This document shows, in pieces, positions 5,399 to 6,144 of a stretch of DNA of 6,144 nt; position 1 is the first letter of the stretch, and each line of letters begins with the position of its first letter. Made by a program: the position numbers and the translations under genes. The notes beneath the pieces were generated by a model that saw nothing but the letters and a program-made list of their open reading frames with translations, searched no databases and was not told the origin of the DNA. Source of the DNA: Fibrobacter sp. (lineage in GTDB: Bacteria > Fibrobacterota > Fibrobacteria > Fibrobacterales > Fibrobacteraceae); the NCBI GenBank assembly GCA_012841225.1, contig DUVD01000296.1, forward strand, positions 1 through 6,144, read 5' to 3'.

Positions 5399-6144
5399 AT
5401 GCAAAATATTAAACATCTCGCTCGCATAGCGTTTATTTTACTTTGGGCAATCACTTTTGCTCCTGGTGCAGTCGATTCTCCACAACCCACCTCCAGAGAA
5501 GTGGACGGGAGCCGTCTTGTTAGCTCCATACCCGAAGTTTTGCAACGCACTTACGATTTACAAGGTCAAAAGGCCGAGTGGGTGCTAGGAACCTCTATTT
5601 TAGGTTCGCCCGAAATGGCGTCCCAAAACATGCTTTTAGGATCAATCTCGCGGCGTTACCCTTCTATGTTAGCAGGGCTATATATTCGTAACCTTGAATT
5701 TGACGTTTATTCGCTTGGGCTCAACGCCGAAAATGGAATACTAGAACCGGTAGCTCGAATTACCCCGGTCGATACTCCTGTCACCGATTTAGCTTGGGAG
5801 CGTTTTGCATTTGGAGGCAATTCTTTAAAGCTCGAGTTTCAAAGGCTAACCACCGACTCCGTTCAACTAGAGCTTGGCATAGTGAGTTTTTCTAATAAAC
5901 TTTCTAAAGATTTTATCTATCAAGATGTAACCCACCAGCCCTTTTTTACTTTAGGTAGAGACTCTTCTAGCATTCCCTTTGGCGGTAGAAACATCGCCAT
6001 GAGTAGCATTCACCTGCAGCCGTCTTTGCGTTGGTTTTTAAACCGAGGCGAGCTCGCCCTACATACCAATTTCTTGTTTTTGGATAACAACGATGTTACT
6101 CCACATATAATGCTAACGGAAGAAAACGACCCCACCGCTTTAAC
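5399..6144 (+). CDS. Exported protein of unknown function, beta-rich and possibly an outer-membrane barrel, 3'-truncated
   Basis: An uninterrupted frame runs from ATG 5399 to the window edge, giving 248 residues without a stop. I do not recognise the family. Residues 1-25 look like a signal peptide: basic MQNIKHLAR, hydrophobic IAFILLWAITF, then APGAVDS, with a cleavage site probably after GA. The mature part has many short strands with alternating hydrophobic and polar residues separated by turns, for example LYIRNLEFDVYSLGLN (94-109), SLKLEFQRL (142-150), SVQLELGIVSF (154-164) and SLRWFLNRGELALHTNFLF (209-227). That pattern suits an outer-membrane barrel or a large beta-sandwich. An in-frame stop at 5375-5377 bounds the start; AGG at 5387-5389 is a weak ribosome site nine bases from the ATG, and TTG at 5393 is a less likely start. 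It is divergent from trxA, and any operon partners would lie to the right. Confidence 0.8.
   Translation, partial: MQNIKHLARIAFILLWAITFAPGAVDSPQPTSREVDGSRLVSSIPEVLQRTYDLQGQKAEWVLGTSILGSPEMASQNMLLGSISRRYPSMLAGLYIRNLEFDVYSLGLNAENGILEPVARITPVDTPVTDLAWERFAFGGNSLKLEFQRLTTDSVQLELGIVSFSNKLSKDFIYQDVTHQPFFTLGRDSSSIPFGGRNIAMSSIHLQPSLRWFLNRGELALHTNFLFLDNNDVTPHIMLTEENDPTAL

Noticed and set aside
1..6144. CRISPR array, insertion sequence, prophage or defence system.
   Set aside because: I saw no regularly spaced direct repeats, transposase, integrase, terminal inverted repeats or nuclease genes. All complete genes have clear enzymatic identities.

Overview
The window most resembles a plant-cell-wall-degrading, anaerobic gut-type bacterium, probably Fibrobacterota (Fibrobacter-like), with Bacteroidota as the alternative. 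The basis is moderately AT-rich DNA, a modular pectin methylesterase and a modular GH5 glucanase that each end in a T9SS-type-A-like beta-sandwich, and a pectinesterase of the GEIHGTxDYICG type that I associate with rumen Fibrobacter and Bacteroides/Prevotella lineages. The taxonomic call is inference from protein style, not a database match.

Layout, left to right. (1) Positions 1-1880, + strand: the 3' part of a secreted CE8 pectinesterase. It carries FN3-like, InlB-B-repeat-like, CBM6/35-like and C-terminal sorting-like modules; its N-terminus lies outside the window. (2) Positions 1877-2593, - strand: a CobB-type class III sirtuin, convergent with the esterase, so that the two stop codons share one TTAA. 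(3) Positions 2636-2669: an intrinsic terminator. (4) Positions 2686-4701, - strand: a complete secreted GH5 endoglucanase-type enzyme with a signal peptide, a CBM-like module and a C-terminal sorting-like domain. (5) Positions 4702-5021: a 320-bp intergenic region. It holds the GH5 leader with a weak candidate promoter, a strong GC-rich terminator with a GNRA-type loop, and two further inverted repeats. (6) Positions 5022-5339, - strand: thioredoxin with a WCRPC active site. (7) From 5399 to the right edge, + strand: the 5' part of an exported protein of unknown function with beta-rich, outer-membrane-like sequence, divergent from trxA across 59 bp.

How the genes fit together. The pectinesterase and the GH5 enzyme both act outside the cell on plant wall polymers: de-esterification of homogalacturonan and cleavage of beta-1,4-glucan. 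They probably use the same export route, because both end in similar sorting-like domains. They are on opposite strands and are not one operon. The sirtuin and thioredoxin are housekeeping genes (lysine deacylation and disulfide reduction) placed between and beside them. Both intrinsic terminators form fully paired stems only when read on the minus strand, so they belong to the GH5 and trxA transcripts. I see no CRISPR array, tRNA, rRNA, insertion sequence or phage gene, and no obviously new multi-gene system. The most useful points are the Gln-to-Arg change in the esterase active site, the structured trxA-GH5 spacer and the unrecognised exported protein at the right edge.
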